Assembly (NCBI GenBank): GCA_001604405.1
Contig: LVBL01000031.1
Span: 1 to 48,485 of the forward strand
DNA from: Spirochaetales bacterium Spiro_10
GTDB lineage: Bacteria; Spirochaetota; Spirochaetia; Treponematales; Treponemataceae
DNA: 48,485 bases
Direction: 5' to 3'
Below, in pieces: positions 48,310 through 48,485 of the stretch (position 1 is the stretch's first letter; every line of letters starts with the position of its first letter). The position numbers were made by a program, and so were the translations under genes. Below the pieces are notes generated by a model. The model was not told the DNA's origin. It ran no database searches and saw only the letters and a list, made by a program, of their open reading frames with translations.

Positions 48310-48485
48310 GCGGGCGCGCTGAGATCTAGCGGGCGCGCTGAGGGCTGGCGGGCGCGCTGAGGGCCGGCGGGCGCGCTGAGATCTAGCGGGCGCGCTGAGG
48401 GCTGGCGGGCGCGCTGAGATCTAGCGGGCGCGCTGAGGGCTGGCGGGCGCGCTGAGGGCTGGCGGGCGCGCTGAGGGCTGGCGGG
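48310..48485. repeat. 19-bp tandem repeat array, continuing past the window
   Basis: Nine full units plus five bases of a tenth follow the LacI stop. Each unit is GCGGGCGCGCTGAG plus five variable bases: ATCTA, GGCTG or GGCCG. The order is ATCTA, GGCTG, GGCCG, ATCTA, GGCTG, ATCTA, GGCTG, GGCTG, GGCTG. The period is not a multiple of three, so it is not coding. There are no spacers of CRISPR type. Confidence 0.95.

Noticed and set aside
48310-48485. CRISPR array
   Set aside because: Units are contiguous 19-mers with only five variable bases and no unique spacers.

Overview
The window is bacterial chromosome, probably from a spirochaete (Treponema/Rectinema-like). That placement rests on protein character rather than a marker gene: two methyl-accepting chemotaxis proteins, several c-di-GMP proteins, stacked cyclic-nucleotide-binding proteins, a sugar ABC system without its own ATPase, and a tRNA-Thr followed by a repeat type I associate with treponemes. 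Most of the sequence is GC-rich. The stretch from about 23.0 to 35.9 kb is clearly AT-rich and uses different codons.

Layout. 0.4-5.2 kb: a small secreted protein, a PQQ-type sugar dehydrogenase, a stand-alone PAS protein, an XRE regulator, a coupled small ORF plus HD-GYP phosphodiesterase, a PilZ protein and a hexapeptide O-acetyltransferase. 5.3-8.7 kb: a sulfur block with two overlapping Rrf2 regulators, then cysteine synthase and O-acetylhomoserine sulfhydrylase, closed by a clear terminator. 8.8-10.9 kb: a four-gene operon (TM2/zinc ribbon, DUF2752, PAS, secreted protein). 10.9-22.8 kb: two chemotaxis receptors, a ferric-reductase-like flavocytochrome with a small exported partner, an M28 peptidase, a GPH sugar transporter, an acyltransferase, a GGDEF protein and an AhpD-like protein. 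36.2-48.5 kb: tRNA-Thr, two cNMP-binding proteins, a PHP phosphoesterase, a ComM-type AAA+ protein, a membrane protein, a UDPGP-family nucleotidyltransferase, and a LacI-controlled sugar ABC operon. The window ends in a 19-bp tandem repeat.

The part worth attention is the AT-rich island. Two divergent operons start from back-to-back promoters whose -35 boxes are the two arms of one palindrome (27367-27390). Both lead genes appear to be leaderless. Leftward: ABC ATPase, ABC permease and two radical SAM proteins. Rightward: a fold-III PLP decarboxylase homologue that has lost its Schiff-base lysine, a GNAT-like protein, a FemAB/BioF2-like acyltransferase, three B12-type radical SAM proteins and a methyltransferase. 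Stop/start overlaps or very short gaps join nearly all genes in each operon. It looks like a horizontally acquired biosynthesis-and-export system for a heavily radical-modified product. No characterised pathway that I can name matches this set.

The island is bounded by copies of a structured repeat. On the right, two 179-bp modules sit in exact register behind the tRNA-Thr gene: each copies the 3' end of the tRNA and carries its own terminator. On the left, a decayed copy of the same repeat lies at the compositional boundary. No integrase or transposase is visible inside the island.
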